Notes: generated by a model from the sequence alone, not told the origin. A stretch of DNA of 64,000 nucleotides from Larkinella sp. C7 (GCF_006149005.1 NZ_VBSL01000006.1:372001-436000), one strand, 5' to 3'. Shown: positions 49,831 through 59,297, counted from the first letter of the stretch. Program-made: numbers and translations.

Positions 49831-50514
49831 ATGATAGCAGAATTAAAAGGCGTTGGCAAGGAATACCAAACCGGCGATCAAACCATTGTGGCCCTGCAAC
49901 CCACCACCCTGCAATTGAACGAGGGTGAACTGTTGCTCATCATCGGACCGTCGGGTTCGGGCAAAACCACCTTGCTCTCGCTGTTGGGCTGCGTGATTTA
50001 TCCCAGCTACGGCGATTTGTGGGTCGATGGGCAATATGTCAATAAATTGAATCAAAGGGAATTGGCCCGTCTTCGGCTGAATACCATCGGATTTGTTTTC
50101 CAGAATTTTAACCTGCTGGCTCCGCTCACCGCCGAAGAGAATGTGATCATGCCGTTGAAACTCCAGGGCGTGAACAGCTCCGAAGCCCGCGACCGCACCG
50201 AGCAGGCCCTTAAAACCGTGGGCATGACCGATCGGCGCCGGAACCTCCCGAAACAACTGTCGGGCGGGCAGCAGCAGCGAATCGCCATCGCCCGCGCCCT
50301 CGTCACCAACCCCCGGCTGGTGCTGTGCGACGAACCAACGGCATCGCTGGACAAAAATTCGGTAGGCATCGTCATGCAGGAACTCCGCGCGCTGGCCAAC
50401 GAAGGCAAGTCAGTGGCTGTCGTAACCCACGATCCCCGCCTGAAACAATACGCCCATCGGATCGTGGAAGTCGATAACGGGGTAGTAAACGAAGTAAACG
50501 AATTTAACGACTAA
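49831..50514 (+). CDS. ABC transporter ATP-binding protein (MacB/LolD/DevA-type)
   Basis: The ATG at 49831 gives 227 residues. Walker A GPSGSGKTT (about 37-45), Q-loop FVFQNFNLL, signature LSGGQQQRIAIARAL, Walker B LVLCDEPTASLD and His switch VVTHD are all present. The motif composition, with no fused permease, matches the ATPases of MacB/LolD-type tripartite export systems. It is the first gene of the four-gene efflux operon; the next gene starts four bases after its stop. It drives the FtsX-type permease downstream. Confidence 0.94.
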   Translation: MIAELKGVGKEYQTGDQTIVALQPTTLQLNEGELLLIIGPSGSGKTTLLSLLGCVIYPSYGDLWVDGQYVNKLNQRELARLRLNTIGFVFQNFNLLAPLTAEENVIMPLKLQGVNSSEARDRTEQALKTVGMTDRRRNLPKQLSGGQQQRIAIARALVTNPRLVLCDEPTASLDKNSVGIVMQELRALANEGKSVAVVTHDPRLKQYAHRIVEVDNGVVNEVNEFND

Positions 50515-50518
50515 GGCT

Positions 50519-51463
50519 ATGAAACCGGTTTACTTATTTGGTCTATTGCTTGGACTCGCGTCCTGCGGAGGCAGCAAAGACAAAACTGCGGAGTCGCAGG
50601 ATTCTGTTCGGACGGTGCAAACGCCGAAGCGCATCGACGAGGTGCTCGGCATTGCGGTGATTGAGCCGGCAAAGCGAATTAGCCAGTTATCCGCCGAAAC
50701 CGGTGGTCTGGTCAAGAGCATTGCCGTCACTATTGGTGAGGAAGTGAAAAAAGGGCAGGTGATTCTGACCATGGACAACGCCGTCGAGTCGGCACAGTTG
50801 CGACAGGCCAGTGTCAAAATCAAAACCCAGCAGGACGCTATCGAAACCGCCCGGCAAAACGTGCAGACGCTGCGCGTACAACTCCAGAAGGCCGAAGCCG
50901 ATCTCCAACGGAACCAGACGTTGTTTGCCGGAAAAGCCCTGACGCAGAAGGATCTGGACGATTCGAAGTATGAAGTGACGAACCTGCAACAGCAAATCTG
51001 GGCGTCGGAAGCCCAGGTTCGGGAGGCTCAGGGGCGCATCAGCGAACTCCGGGCCGACATCCAGTATGCGTCGACAGTGGCCGGGCTGAAAACCGTCAAA
51101 GCACCCGAAAATGGAACGTTGCTGAGTCTGGATGCTAAAATCGGCCAGTTTCTGTCCAGCAACCAGTCCATCGGCGATTTTGCCCCGGCGGGTCCGCTGA
51201 TCGCGCTGACCGAAATTGATGAACTGTTTGCGCTGAAGATAAAAGTGGGCCAGAAGGCTTACATCCGACCCCAGGGCAGCGACGAGCGACTGACCACAGG
51301 AACGGTGGTGCTGACATCGCCCTACCTCCGCAAAAAATCGCTTTTTGCCGATAATGCCGCCAACCTCGAAGACCGGCGCGTTCGCGAAGTTCGGGTGCAA
51401 CTGGACGACCCCGGCAAAGTCATCATTGGGGCTCGGGTCGAGTGTCTCATTTCCATTCAATAA
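50519..51463 (+). CDS. HlyD/DevB-type membrane fusion adaptor (lipoprotein)
   Basis: A 314-residue adaptor with a lipoprotein signal (LLLGLASC, Cys16). The biotinyl-lipoyl half AETGGLVKSIAVTIGEEVKKGQ (about 60-82) is followed by a long coiled-coil hairpin (about 85-185, LRQASVKIKTQQDAIETARQNVQ) and a second lipoyl half (VKAPENGTLLSLDAKIGQF). C-terminal beta strands end in ARVECLISI. It bridges the inner-membrane permease and TolC. It is four bases after the ATPase stop, and the permease follows 20 bases on. Confidence 0.92.
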   Translation: MKPVYLFGLLLGLASCGGSKDKTAESQDSVRTVQTPKRIDEVLGIAVIEPAKRISQLSAETGGLVKSIAVTIGEEVKKGQVILTMDNAVESAQLRQASVKIKTQQDAIETARQNVQTLRVQLQKAEADLQRNQTLFAGKALTQKDLDDSKYEVTNLQQQIWASEAQVREAQGRISELRADIQYASTVAGLKTVKAPENGTLLSLDAKIGQFLSSNQSIGDFAPAGPLIALTEIDELFALKIKVGQKAYIRPQGSDERLTTGTVVLTSPYLRKKSLFADNAANLEDRRVREVRVQLDDPGKVIIGARVECLISIQ

Positions 51464-51483
51464 GGTAAAAACCGCCTTTTACC

Positions 51484-52608
51484 ATGCTTAGAATTGCGTT
51501 CAAATTCATCCGGTATGATGTGGCCAAGTCGCTCGGCGCACTGGCGGGAATCGTTATTTCGGTGTTTCTGGTGGGGCAGCAGGCCGGTATTTTCATCTTC
51601 CTGACCGACGCCATGCGGAGCATTGTCGACAACAACAAGGGCTACATTTGGGTGACGGACGAAACCACGACCAACGCCAACCAGCTCAGCCAGCTCGACG
51701 TTCGGAAAGGCTACGAAATTGGTTCGCTGCCGGGCGTGGAACGGGTGTATCCGGTGGTCATCGCCGGAGCCGGGGCCAAATTTGCCAACGGCACCACGAG
51801 CGGTTTTTCGCTGATCGGCTCCGAAGCCCCCGCTTTTGTCGGCGGCCCGTGGCGGCTCTACACCGCCAAACCGGCTGACATGATTCCGGAAGGCGCCCTG
51901 ATTACCGATTTCTACGATGCCAAAGCCCTCGGTGGACTTAAACCGGGCGATTATTTTGAAGTCAACGGAAAAAAGGTGTACAACGCGGGCCTGACGCGGG
52001 GCGCTCGCTCGTTTGGCGGGGGATTGCTGGCGTTCACGACCATCGAACGCGCCCGCTATCTGGCCAACGTCCCCACCAATAAAGTGAGTTTTTACCTCGT
52101 CAAACCCAAAACCGGTGTTCTGGAAGCAGCGGTTATTCAGCAGATTAACCAGAGCATCACCGGTGTCCGGGCCTGGAATGCCGATGACCTCTCGCAGGTT
52201 ACCGTCAAAACCGTGTTGGCCACCAACGGGATTGCGGCTTCGTTCGGTAGCCTGATCGGTTTCGCGGTCATTTCCGGACTGGTCATTATCGGACTAACGC
52301 TCTATTCGGCCGCCATCGACCGCATCAAGGACTATGGTACGCTCAAAGCGATTGGCGCCACCAACGGTTACGTCAGCCGCCTGATTCTGACCCAGGCGCT
52401 GCTGTTTGCCGTCGTGGGCTACGTGGTTGGTCGTGGATTGGCCGAGGCTTTCCGGCTGGGCATTGCGCAATCGGGAACGTTGTTTTTCTTCCCGATCTGG
52501 TTTGAATACGCCCTGTTCGTCATCACGCTGGTCATCTCGCTGGGTGGTTCGGTATTCGCCATCCGGCGCATCAACTCGCTGGAACCGGCCACGGTTTTCA
52601 GGGGATAA
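51484..52608 (+). CDS. ABC transporter permease, FtsX/DevC-like
   Basis: A 374-residue permease with an N-terminal helix (FKFIRYDVAKSLGALAGIVISVFLVG), a periplasmic domain (about 45-245), and three C-terminal helices with the FtsX-type DRIKDYGTLKAIGATNGYV loop. There are four transmembrane segments, as in MacB/DevC. It should form the membrane part of the exporter with the ATPase and adaptor genes upstream, and TolC downstream. The substrate may be a lipid, peptide, macrolide-like molecule or glycolipid; sequence does not decide. Confidence 0.92.
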   Translation: MLRIAFKFIRYDVAKSLGALAGIVISVFLVGQQAGIFIFLTDAMRSIVDNNKGYIWVTDETTTNANQLSQLDVRKGYEIGSLPGVERVYPVVIAGAGAKFANGTTSGFSLIGSEAPAFVGGPWRLYTAKPADMIPEGALITDFYDAKALGGLKPGDYFEVNGKKVYNAGLTRGARSFGGGLLAFTTIERARYLANVPTNKVSFYLVKPKTGVLEAAVIQQINQSITGVRAWNADDLSQVTVKTVLATNGIAASFGSLIGFAVISGLVIIGLTLYSAAIDRIKDYGTLKAIGATNGYVSRLILTQALLFAVVGYVVGRGLAEAFRLGIAQSGTLFFFPIWFEYALFVITLVISLGGSVFAIRRINSLEPATVFRG

Positions 52609-52612
52609 TTTT

Positions 52613-52644
52613 ATTGAGTGATTGAGTGATTGAGCGATTGTGTG
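52613..52644. repeat. Four-copy 8-bp tandem repeat between permease and TolC genes
   Basis: ATTGAGTG, ATTGAGTG, ATTGAGCG, ATTGTGTG follow each other immediately after the permease stop. It is not inside a gene. Such arrays mutate by slippage and can alter spacing, though no promoter overlaps it. Confidence 0.85.
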
Positions 52645-52735
52645 ACGGGGCCGACCACGCGGTAAGCGAATGAGTGGTTATGCCCGGCTATCCGTCTTCA
52701 TGGGTCAATATTCTTTATTTTCAACAAGATACAAT

Positions 52736-54094
52736 ATGAAACCGGCCGTATTTCAACGTTCCTTTTCCTTCTTTAGCTTCATGGCGGTAGCCCGATTCGC
52801 GCTTTTGCTCGCCGGCCTGCTTTCACTCCATCACGCATTCGCTCAATCGCTCAATAATAAAATTACGCTCGCTCAGGCGTTGCAGCAGGCGCAGGCGAAT
52901 CGGCTGGAACTGACGAATCAGCGGTTGCAGACGCAGATTACGGAGAGTGACGAAGCCCGCCGACGCGCCCAATGGCAACCGCAGCTCAATGCCGGAGCCG
53001 ATTTTCGCTGGAACACGCAGATTCAGCGGAGCGTGATCAAAAATGCGCCGTTTGCCAACGGCCAGGACCTGGTGCTGCGGTTTGGCACGCCTTTCAACAA
53101 CATTCTGAACGTGCAGGCCGAGCAGAAGGTCTACGACGCCCAAAGCCGCATCGAACGTTCGATCAACCGGTTGAATGCCGAAAACCAGCAGACGACGCTG
53201 GAAACCCGGAACGTCGAGGTGCGGCAACAAGTGACCGAAGCCTATTACCAGACGGTATTCAATCGCGAAAAACAGCGGTTGTCGGAACGCGCCCGGCTGC
53301 GGGCGCAGGGCTATCTGGAACAGGCGCAGGCCCGTTTTCAGGCCGGGACGCTGCTGGAAAGCGAGTTCGACCGGTTTTCGCTGGACCTCAGCAATGCCGA
53401 ACTGACCTACCGCAACGACCAGCGCGATTATGCGTTGAGTCTGGAAAATCTCCGCTACCGCATCAACGCCCCGCAACCCGTTGAACCCGCCGATTCGCTC
53501 CGGGCCTTGTTTGCGGAATTTCAAACGCTGGAACTAACGGCTGGCAATCGCCCGGAACTACGGACGGAAGAGCTGAACCGGCAGGTGAACGAACTCAACC
53601 AGCGCCGGGAACAGGCCCGGCTGGCACCGGTCGTAACGGCCTACGGCGCGTATTTTGCCCAGCAATTTTCCGATGCCTTCAATCCGTTCCAGGGCGGAAC
53701 CTGGTTTCCCTACAATTATGTCGGTTTGCGGGTCAACGTCCCGGTGTTCGACGGGCGACAAACGCGGCTGAACAAACAGGATTACGTTCGGCGGGCCCAG
53801 ATCAATCAGAATACGCTTCTGCAACTGAAAAACGACTTTGACTACGAGCTCCGGGCGGCCCGGAATACACTCGATCAGGCCCGCGAGAACCTTGCCGAAA
53901 CGCAGAAGAACATCGCCCAGGCCCAGAACATTCTGGCCATCGACCGCGTCCGTTTCGACGCCGGGACGCTGCTGCTGGCCGACTTTCGCAACAGCGAATA
54001 CAGCCTGCAACAGGCCGAAAACAACTACCTGCGGGCGGTTTATGACGTATTGCTTGGGCAGGTTCAGGTGCGGAAAGCGTTGGGGAATTTGTAA
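52736..54094 (+). CDS. TolC-family outer membrane efflux protein
   Basis: The ATG at 52736 gives 452 residues with a signal peptide (VARFALLLAGLLSLHHAFAQ). The TolC pattern is present twice: LAQALQQAQANRLELTNQRLQTQI, and the coiled coils EQAQARFQAGTLLESEFDRFSLDLSNAEL and AQNILAIDRVRFDAGTLLLADFRNSEYSLQQAENNYL, whose repeated 'F-x-A-G-T-L-L' turns are the family hallmark. It completes the ABC-adaptor-permease-TolC export machine of this operon. Confidence 0.92.
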   Translation: MKPAVFQRSFSFFSFMAVARFALLLAGLLSLHHAFAQSLNNKITLAQALQQAQANRLELTNQRLQTQITESDEARRRAQWQPQLNAGADFRWNTQIQRSVIKNAPFANGQDLVLRFGTPFNNILNVQAEQKVYDAQSRIERSINRLNAENQQTTLETRNVEVRQQVTEAYYQTVFNREKQRLSERARLRAQGYLEQAQARFQAGTLLESEFDRFSLDLSNAELTYRNDQRDYALSLENLRYRINAPQPVEPADSLRALFAEFQTLELTAGNRPELRTEELNRQVNELNQRREQARLAPVVTAYGAYFAQQFSDAFNPFQGGTWFPYNYVGLRVNVPVFDGRQTRLNKQDYVRRAQINQNTLLQLKNDFDYELRAARNTLDQARENLAETQKNIAQAQNILAIDRVRFDAGTLLLADFRNSEYSLQQAENNYLRAVYDVLLGQVQVRKALGNL

Positions 54095-54250
54095 AAAGGA
54101 TATTCTGACTTGCAGAGAGTTTGAGGAAGTTTAGGCGGTTGACGGCCTCTACGAAACAGAAACTACCAAAGGTTTTTAGGATGAGTAGTTTTCCGGAATT
54201 TTTTCCAAACCGGGATTTCTTACTTTTGCTTTTTCTCACGTCAACGCCCC

Positions 54251-55384
54251 ATGAAACCACAGCACCAGCAGATTATCCGAATCGGGAATACGAAAGACAA
54301 GGACACGCTGTCGAAACCCCAGAAGGAGTTTAACCGCCTGACCCGGAAAATCGAAACGCTGGAAAAAGAGCTGGTGGAATACCGGGAGGCTTCAACCCGC
54401 ATTCAGCAACGCATTCAGACGGAACTTTTGCCCTTGCAGACCGAATTTCAGGAACAACGGGCCGCGCTGGTTCGGGTTTTTGATCGCGCCCACGATTCCG
54501 GCACTTTCAAGGCCAATGAACGGAAAAAACTGGTCGACATCATCCTGAATCTGACGTATGACCTCATCTCCGAACACGACCGGGATGATTTGAAGCCGAT
54601 TTACGACAAATATGACCCCGACGGTTTCGATGCCACCAATGCCGAAGCCGATGAGCTGACGTCGGAGGCCATGAAGGCGATGTACAGCAGCATGTTCGGC
54701 GTTGAGTTTGACGACGATGTGGACGTGAGTTCTCCCGAAAAAATGGCGGAACACCTGCGTCAAAAACTGGAAGAACAGCAAACCGCCTTCGAGGAACAAC
54801 AACGGCAAACCGAGGAGCGACGTGCTCAGCGGCCCAAAACCAAAAAACAACTGGAGCGGGAAGCCAAAAAACAGACCGAAGAACGCAGCACAACGAAAGC
54901 CGTGCGGACGGTTTACATGGATCTGGTGAAGGCCTTTCATCCCGACCGGGAACCGGACGAAGCTGAGAAACTGCGCAAAACCGAGGTGATGAAGCGCATT
55001 ACGGAAGCCTACGAAAAAAGCGATTTGCTGACCTTGCTCCGGTTACAACTGGAGTTTAACCGCATCGATCAGGACCACCTCGAAACGCTGGCCGAAGAGC
55101 AGTTGAAGTATTACAATAAAATTCTGAAACAGCAGACGCAGGAACTGGAAGAGCAGCTCTATGATTTACAATCGCAACTTTCGTCCATCAGCGGGAAATC
55201 GCTGCTGTTCGTGTCATCACCGATGAGCCTGGAATACAGCTTTAAAACCGACGTGCAGGAGTTGAAACGCAGCATCAAAAACCTGAAAAATGATCTGAAA
55301 GCCTTTCAGGACGCTGGTGTGCTGAAGCAGTGGCTGAAGTCATACCGGGTTCAGAAAGCCGGGGATTTCGACGGTTTTTTCTGA
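54251..55384 (+). CDS. J-domain protein with long coiled coil
   Basis: The 377-residue protein is mostly helical and charged: coiled coil at about 25-75 (KEFNRLTRKIETLEKELVEYREA), an acidic middle (DDDVDVSSPEK), a Gln/Glu/Arg-rich helix (EEQQRQTEERR), then a J domain at about 217-270 with HPD at 230-232 (YMDLVKAFHPDREPDEAEK), and a further coiled coil to the end. It lacks the Gly/Phe and zinc-finger parts of DnaJ, so it is a class III J protein that should recruit DnaK to a specific client. The client is unknown. It converges on the betaine transporter gene, whose stop lies three bases away. Confidence 0.82.
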   Translation: MKPQHQQIIRIGNTKDKDTLSKPQKEFNRLTRKIETLEKELVEYREASTRIQQRIQTELLPLQTEFQEQRAALVRVFDRAHDSGTFKANERKKLVDIILNLTYDLISEHDRDDLKPIYDKYDPDGFDATNAEADELTSEAMKAMYSSMFGVEFDDDVDVSSPEKMAEHLRQKLEEQQTAFEEQQRQTEERRAQRPKTKKQLEREAKKQTEERSTTKAVRTVYMDLVKAFHPDREPDEAEKLRKTEVMKRITEAYEKSDLLTLLRLQLEFNRIDQDHLETLAEEQLKYYNKILKQQTQELEEQLYDLQSQLSSISGKSLLFVSSPMSLEYSFKTDVQELKRSIKNLKNDLKAFQDAGVLKQWLKSYRVQKAGDFDGFF

Positions 55385-55387
55385 CGG

Positions 55388-56947
55388 TTACCGGTCCAGA
55401 TACCGTTTCAAATCTGAGATGGAATGAATGCCCAGCTGGTTGGCCTGCGTCCGGCGCATCATCAGGGCATACGTGTTGTTGAAACCCAGCGGAGATAGCC
55501 AGGTCAGGGTATACCGGTTTTGAAATTCGCGGCTGACATACTGAAAAACCGCTTTTCGGTCGGATTTGATGGAATCGGCCAGGGCTGGGGGCGGTTGCAG
55601 AATCACGAGCAAACCCGTTCCGGTGTATTCCGGATACAGGTCGATGTCGCCCGCCGTCAGCGCGTCGAAACAGATTTTGGTGCCGCCCAGACCGGTTTTC
55701 GTAATCACTTCCAGTGTCGTACGGTTTTCGAGCAACTGCCGCAGAATTTCGGCCAGAATGTATTGTTCCGTAAAAATTTTGGTGCCGATCACGATCTTTC
55801 CGGCGCGTTTTACCTCCACGGGTGGAATCAGCAAGCCGGTTTGCTGCAAAAATTGCCGGGCCACGGCTTCGGGCGATTCGTGCAGAAAATCCGCGCGGTA
55901 GTTCAACTCCGTCATCACCGAATCCGACAGCCGCCCTTCCAGCAAATGCAGTGTTTTGGGGACGTCGGGATATTGCTTTAAGATTGCATTTCGAATCACC
56001 AGTGCGGCTTCGTAGGGCGGAAATGCGTTTTTGTTATCCTCCAGAACCCGCAACTGAAACGCCTTGATCCGTCCGTCGGTCGAATATCCACTGATGAGAT
56101 CGACCTGTCCGCGAAAAACCGCTTCGTACATCAGATTCTGGTCGATGAGTTTGGGTGTCATCTGCAAACCGTAGGCCCGAACCAGGCCCGGATACCCGTC
56201 GGCGCGGCCATAAAACTCGTGGGCAAAACCGGCCGTCAGCTTTGCCTGACTCCCCAGCGGTACCCAGTAAAAAGCCGACAGAATGGGAGCGATCAGCAGA
56301 AAAACGAGAGCCACCCGGCGAAGCTGTAATCCCTGCAACTGCTGCAGCCGGGCCAGCGAAAAATCGAAGAAAATGGCTAACAAAGCCGCCGGAATAGCGC
56401 CCGCCAAAATCATGTTGCTGTTGTTGAGGGCGATCCCACCAAAGACAAACTCGCCCAGGCCCCCGGCGGCCACGTAAGCTGCCAAGGTTGCCACGCCCAC
56501 GTTGATGACGGTGGCGGTGCGAATTCCGGCAAAGATAACCGGCAGGGCCAGTGGCAGTTCCACCCGGATCAGCATCTGCCCGGTGGTCATGCCCATGCCC
56601 AGCGCGGCTTCTTTCAGCATCGGACTCACTTCCCGAATGCCCACGTAGGTGTTGCGGACAATCGGCAATAAAGCGTACAGAAACAAGGCGGTGATGGCCG
56701 GCCAGATACCGATTCCCAGCATCGGAATCAGGAAGCCCAGCAGGGCAATGCTCGGAATGGTTTGCAGAATGCCCACGACTGCCAGGACGACGGAAGCCGA
56801 ACGCGGGCGGTATGTGATGAGGATGCCCAGCGGAAGGCCAACCAGCAACGCCAGGCAGAGCGACAGAAACGTCAGGCCAATGTGCGTCAGGGTTTGTTCG
56901 GCCAGTTTGTCCCGTTGTTGAACCAAAAAGTCGAAAAAATCCTGCAT
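55388..56947 (-). CDS. Glycine-betaine/osmoprotectant ABC permease fused to its substrate-binding domain
   Basis: The 519-residue protein fuses an OpuB/ProW-type permease (about 1-210, five helices; RNTYVGIREVSPMLKEAALGMGMTTGQMLIRVELPLALPV is the permease EAA loop) with an OpuAC-type solute-binding domain (about 235-519, VIGTKIFTEQYILAEILRQLLENRT and YPEYTGTGL). It would import betaine, choline or carnitine for osmoprotection. The cognate ATPase is not encoded next to it, so that subunit must come from elsewhere. It is 19 bases downstream of the DUF1207 gene start-to-stop gap, same strand. Confidence 0.9.
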   Translation of the reverse strand: MQDFFDFLVQQRDKLAEQTLTHIGLTFLSLCLALLVGLPLGILITYRPRSASVVLAVVGILQTIPSIALLGFLIPMLGIGIWPAITALFLYALLPIVRNTYVGIREVSPMLKEAALGMGMTTGQMLIRVELPLALPVIFAGIRTATVINVGVATLAAYVAAGGLGEFVFGGIALNNSNMILAGAIPAALLAIFFDFSLARLQQLQGLQLRRVALVFLLIAPILSAFYWVPLGSQAKLTAGFAHEFYGRADGYPGLVRAYGLQMTPKLIDQNLMYEAVFRGQVDLISGYSTDGRIKAFQLRVLEDNKNAFPPYEAALVIRNAILKQYPDVPKTLHLLEGRLSDSVMTELNYRADFLHESPEAVARQFLQQTGLLIPPVEVKRAGKIVIGTKIFTEQYILAEILRQLLENRTTLEVITKTGLGGTKICFDALTAGDIDLYPEYTGTGLLVILQPPPALADSIKSDRKAVFQYVSREFQNRYTLTWLSPLGFNNTYALMMRRTQANQLGIHSISDLKRYLDR

Positions 56948-56966
56948 GATTGTGCTTAGATAGCCC

Positions 56967-57863
56967 CTAAATTGGATTGAAATACACGCCGATGCCGAAC
57001 CAGCGGGTTTTCTGGTTTTCGTAGACGCTGTAGGGCCGGAAACCGGTGTAGCTTTCCAGCAGGAACGTCAGGTTGTTGGCCGTACGGCCCAGCTCCAGCC
57101 CCAAACCGGCTTTGACACCGGGGCGGAAGTCGGTTTGCTGCCAGACTTTCAGATCCACACCACCCACAAAGCGGGCAAAGGCCTGCGACGGTTTGCGGTA
57201 ATAAAAACCGGCCTGAGCGCTCAGCCGCTCGCGTTCTGCCGGTTTGCGCAGGCCAATGCCGACGCCCACGTATTTCCGTAAACCGTTCTTCTCGTGGTTG
57301 TATGTCACGTCGATCACTTCGTAATTGACCGGGTTGGGCAGGTAATAATTGATCTGGTTGCGAAACAGATAATCGTCGCCGAGGTGCGACGAAAGGTGAT
57401 ACAACCGCAACCGCCAACTGTGATTCCGGACTTTGATGTTATAGAGAAAACTGAGCCGGTAATCGGTGTTCATCAACTGACGTTTCTGTTTGTTCAGCTT
57501 GTCGTCGTGATACACTTCAAACTGCGTAAACGAAGCCACATCGAACGAAAGCTCGCTGCTGCGGTCGGCGGATTTATACCAGCGGATCAGCGGTTTTCGA
57601 AGTCCGAACGCAAACGGGACGATGGTGCCGTCGTATTTATCGCCGTCCATCCAGTAGCCGGGTAAAACGCTGACGCTGGTTTGGGCTTCGATGGGGTCCA
57701 GCAGAATGGGGTCGAAGAGGTGGCCTTTGGGCAGAAATTCCCGGCGCGGAAACGCCGGCTCGGTGAGTGTCGCGTGGCGAATCACGAGGGTGTCGGGCAG
57801 ATCCTGCGCCAACGCACCCACCGATCCGGTAAGGAGAAGAAAGGACAGCAAATAAAGTTTCAT
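56967..57863 (-). CDS. DUF1207-type outer-membrane beta protein
   Basis: From the ATG at 57863 (a longer frame adds a non-signal leader) the protein has 298 residues: a signal peptide (KLYLLSFLLLTGSVGALAQ) and a beta-rich barrel with RLRLYHLSSHLGDDYLFRNQ, the DUF1207 signature, and GLGLELGRTANNLTFLLESYTG. The last strand ends in WFGIGVYFNPI, as in porin-like barrels. Function is unknown. It is followed by the betaine transporter gene 19 bases later on the same strand. Confidence 0.75.
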   Translation of the reverse strand: MKLYLLSFLLLTGSVGALAQDLPDTLVIRHATLTEPAFPRREFLPKGHLFDPILLDPIEAQTSVSVLPGYWMDGDKYDGTIVPFAFGLRKPLIRWYKSADRSSELSFDVASFTQFEVYHDDKLNKQKRQLMNTDYRLSFLYNIKVRNHSWRLRLYHLSSHLGDDYLFRNQINYYLPNPVNYEVIDVTYNHEKNGLRKYVGVGIGLRKPAERERLSAQAGFYYRKPSQAFARFVGGVDLKVWQQTDFRPGVKAGLGLELGRTANNLTFLLESYTGFRPYSVYENQKTRWFGIGVYFNPI

Positions 57864-57871
57864 CGCGCAAT

Positions 57872-57898
57872 AAAAACCTCCGGTTTTTAGGCCGGAGG
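57872..57898 (-). terminator. Intrinsic terminator of M20 dipeptidase gene
   Basis: On the minus strand a seven-base GC-rich stem (CCTCCGG, 57892-57898 with 57877-57883) and eight-base loop are followed by TTTTTAT. It starts 20 bases after the peptidase stop. Confidence 0.75.
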
Positions 57899-57917
57899 GT
57901 GACAACAGAGAGTTTTT

Positions 57918-59297
57918 TTAAGCCTCAACGCCCGTTTTCTTCAATTCGGCGTAGTGTTTATAGAAGTACGGAATGGTTTCGATTCCCTTGTAGAAATTGA
58001 ACAAACCGTAGCTCTCGTTCGGCGAATGCAGCGCGTCGATGTCCAGACCAAAACCCATCAGAATGGATTTGACGCCCAGTTCCTGCTCAAACAGCGCCAC
58101 GATGGGAATGCTGCCACCGCCCCGGGTCGGAATGGCTTCTTTGCCCCAGGCTTCGCGGAAGGCCCGGCGGGCGGCTTCAAATTCGACCGAGTCGGTGGGC
58201 GTTACGTACGGCTGACCGCCGTGGTGGGGCGTTACGGTTACGGTTACCGTCGGCGGAGCGATAGAAATAAAATGCTTCGTAAACAGTTCGGTAATCTCGT
58301 CGGGGTCCTGACGCGGTACGAGCCGCATGCTGATTTTGGCCTGCGCCTTGCCCGGCAACACGGTTTTGGCGCCTTCGCCGATATAGCCACCCCAGATGCC
58401 GTTCACGTCCAGCGTCGGACGAATCGAAGCCCGTTCGGGCGACGAATAGCCTTCTTCGCCAAAAACCGCCTTGAGGTTCAGATCGCGTTTGTATTCTTCT
58501 TCATCGAAGGGGGCTTCGGCCAGGGCTGCCCGTTCTTCTGTGGTTAACTCGTCAACTTTATCGTAAAAGCTGGGGATCGTGATCCGGCCTTTTTCATCGT
58601 GCAAGGAGGCAATCATCTGACACAGCACGTTGAGCGGATTGTGAACCGCACCACCGTAAACGCCCGAATGCAGATCGCGGTTGGGTCCAACGACTTCCAC
58701 TTCGACGTAGGAAAGCCCCCGCAAACCGGCTTCAATAGACGGCACATCGTTGGCAATGATGCTGGTATCTGAAATCAGAATCACGTCGCATTTGAGTTTG
58801 TCGCGGTTGGCGGCCACAAAATTACCCAGGTGATCGGAGCCGATTTCTTCTTCGCCTTCAATCATCACTTTGACATTGCAGGGCAACCCATCGGTGGCCA
58901 GCATGGCTTCCAGCGCTTTGACGTGCATGTAAAACTGGCCTTTGTCATCGCACGAACCCCGGGCATAAATGCGTTCGTTGCGGATGGTCGGTTCGAAAGG
59001 CGGGGTGTTCCAGAGTTCGTACGGATCAGCGGGCTGGACATCGTAGTGGCCGTACACCAGAACCGTCGGCAGCGCATCGTCGATCAGTTTTTCTGCGTAA
59101 ACGACCGGATGGCCTGGTGTTTCGTGCAGCGCAGCGTTGTCGAGACCGGCGGCAGTCAGCTTATCCCGGACAAATTCAGCCGCCCGGCGCATATCAGGTT
59201 TGAATTTGGAATCGGCACTCACGGACGGAATCCGCAGCAATTCGAAGAGTTCGTTCAGAAACCGTTCTTTATGTTCCGCAAAGTAGGTTGATAACAT
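57918..59297 (-). CDS. M20/M25/M40 family dipeptidase
   Basis: The ATG at 59297 gives 459 residues; an earlier in-frame start (59342) adds a leader not seen in the family. The metal-site motifs are GHYDVQP (about 81-87) and GSCDDKGQFY (about 114-123), the catalytic EGEEEIGS (about 145-152), with an SxGxH-type dimerisation part. DLHSGVYGGAVHNPLNVL is the M20 lid region. It is the PepV/DapE-like cytosolic or periplasmic dipeptidase with no signal peptide, hydrolysing dipeptides such as beta-Ala-His. Terminators lie on both sides. Confidence 0.93.
   Translation of the reverse strand: MLSTYFAEHKERFLNELFELLRIPSVSADSKFKPDMRRAAEFVRDKLTAAGLDNAALHETPGHPVVYAEKLIDDALPTVLVYGHYDVQPADPYELWNTPPFEPTIRNERIYARGSCDDKGQFYMHVKALEAMLATDGLPCNVKVMIEGEEEIGSDHLGNFVAANRDKLKCDVILISDTSIIANDVPSIEAGLRGLSYVEVEVVGPNRDLHSGVYGGAVHNPLNVLCQMIASLHDEKGRITIPSFYDKVDELTTEERAALAEAPFDEEEYKRDLNLKAVFGEEGYSSPERASIRPTLDVNGIWGGYIGEGAKTVLPGKAQAKISMRLVPRQDPDEITELFTKHFISIAPPTVTVTVTPHHGGQPYVTPTDSVEFEAARRAFREAWGKEAIPTRGGGSIPIVALFEQELGVKSILMGFGLDIDALHSPNESYGLFNFYKGIETIPYFYKHYAELKKTGVEA

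Noticed and set aside
50687-51460. 257-codon frame antisense to the adaptor gene
   Set aside because: Overlaps the whole adaptor gene and has no recognisable motif.
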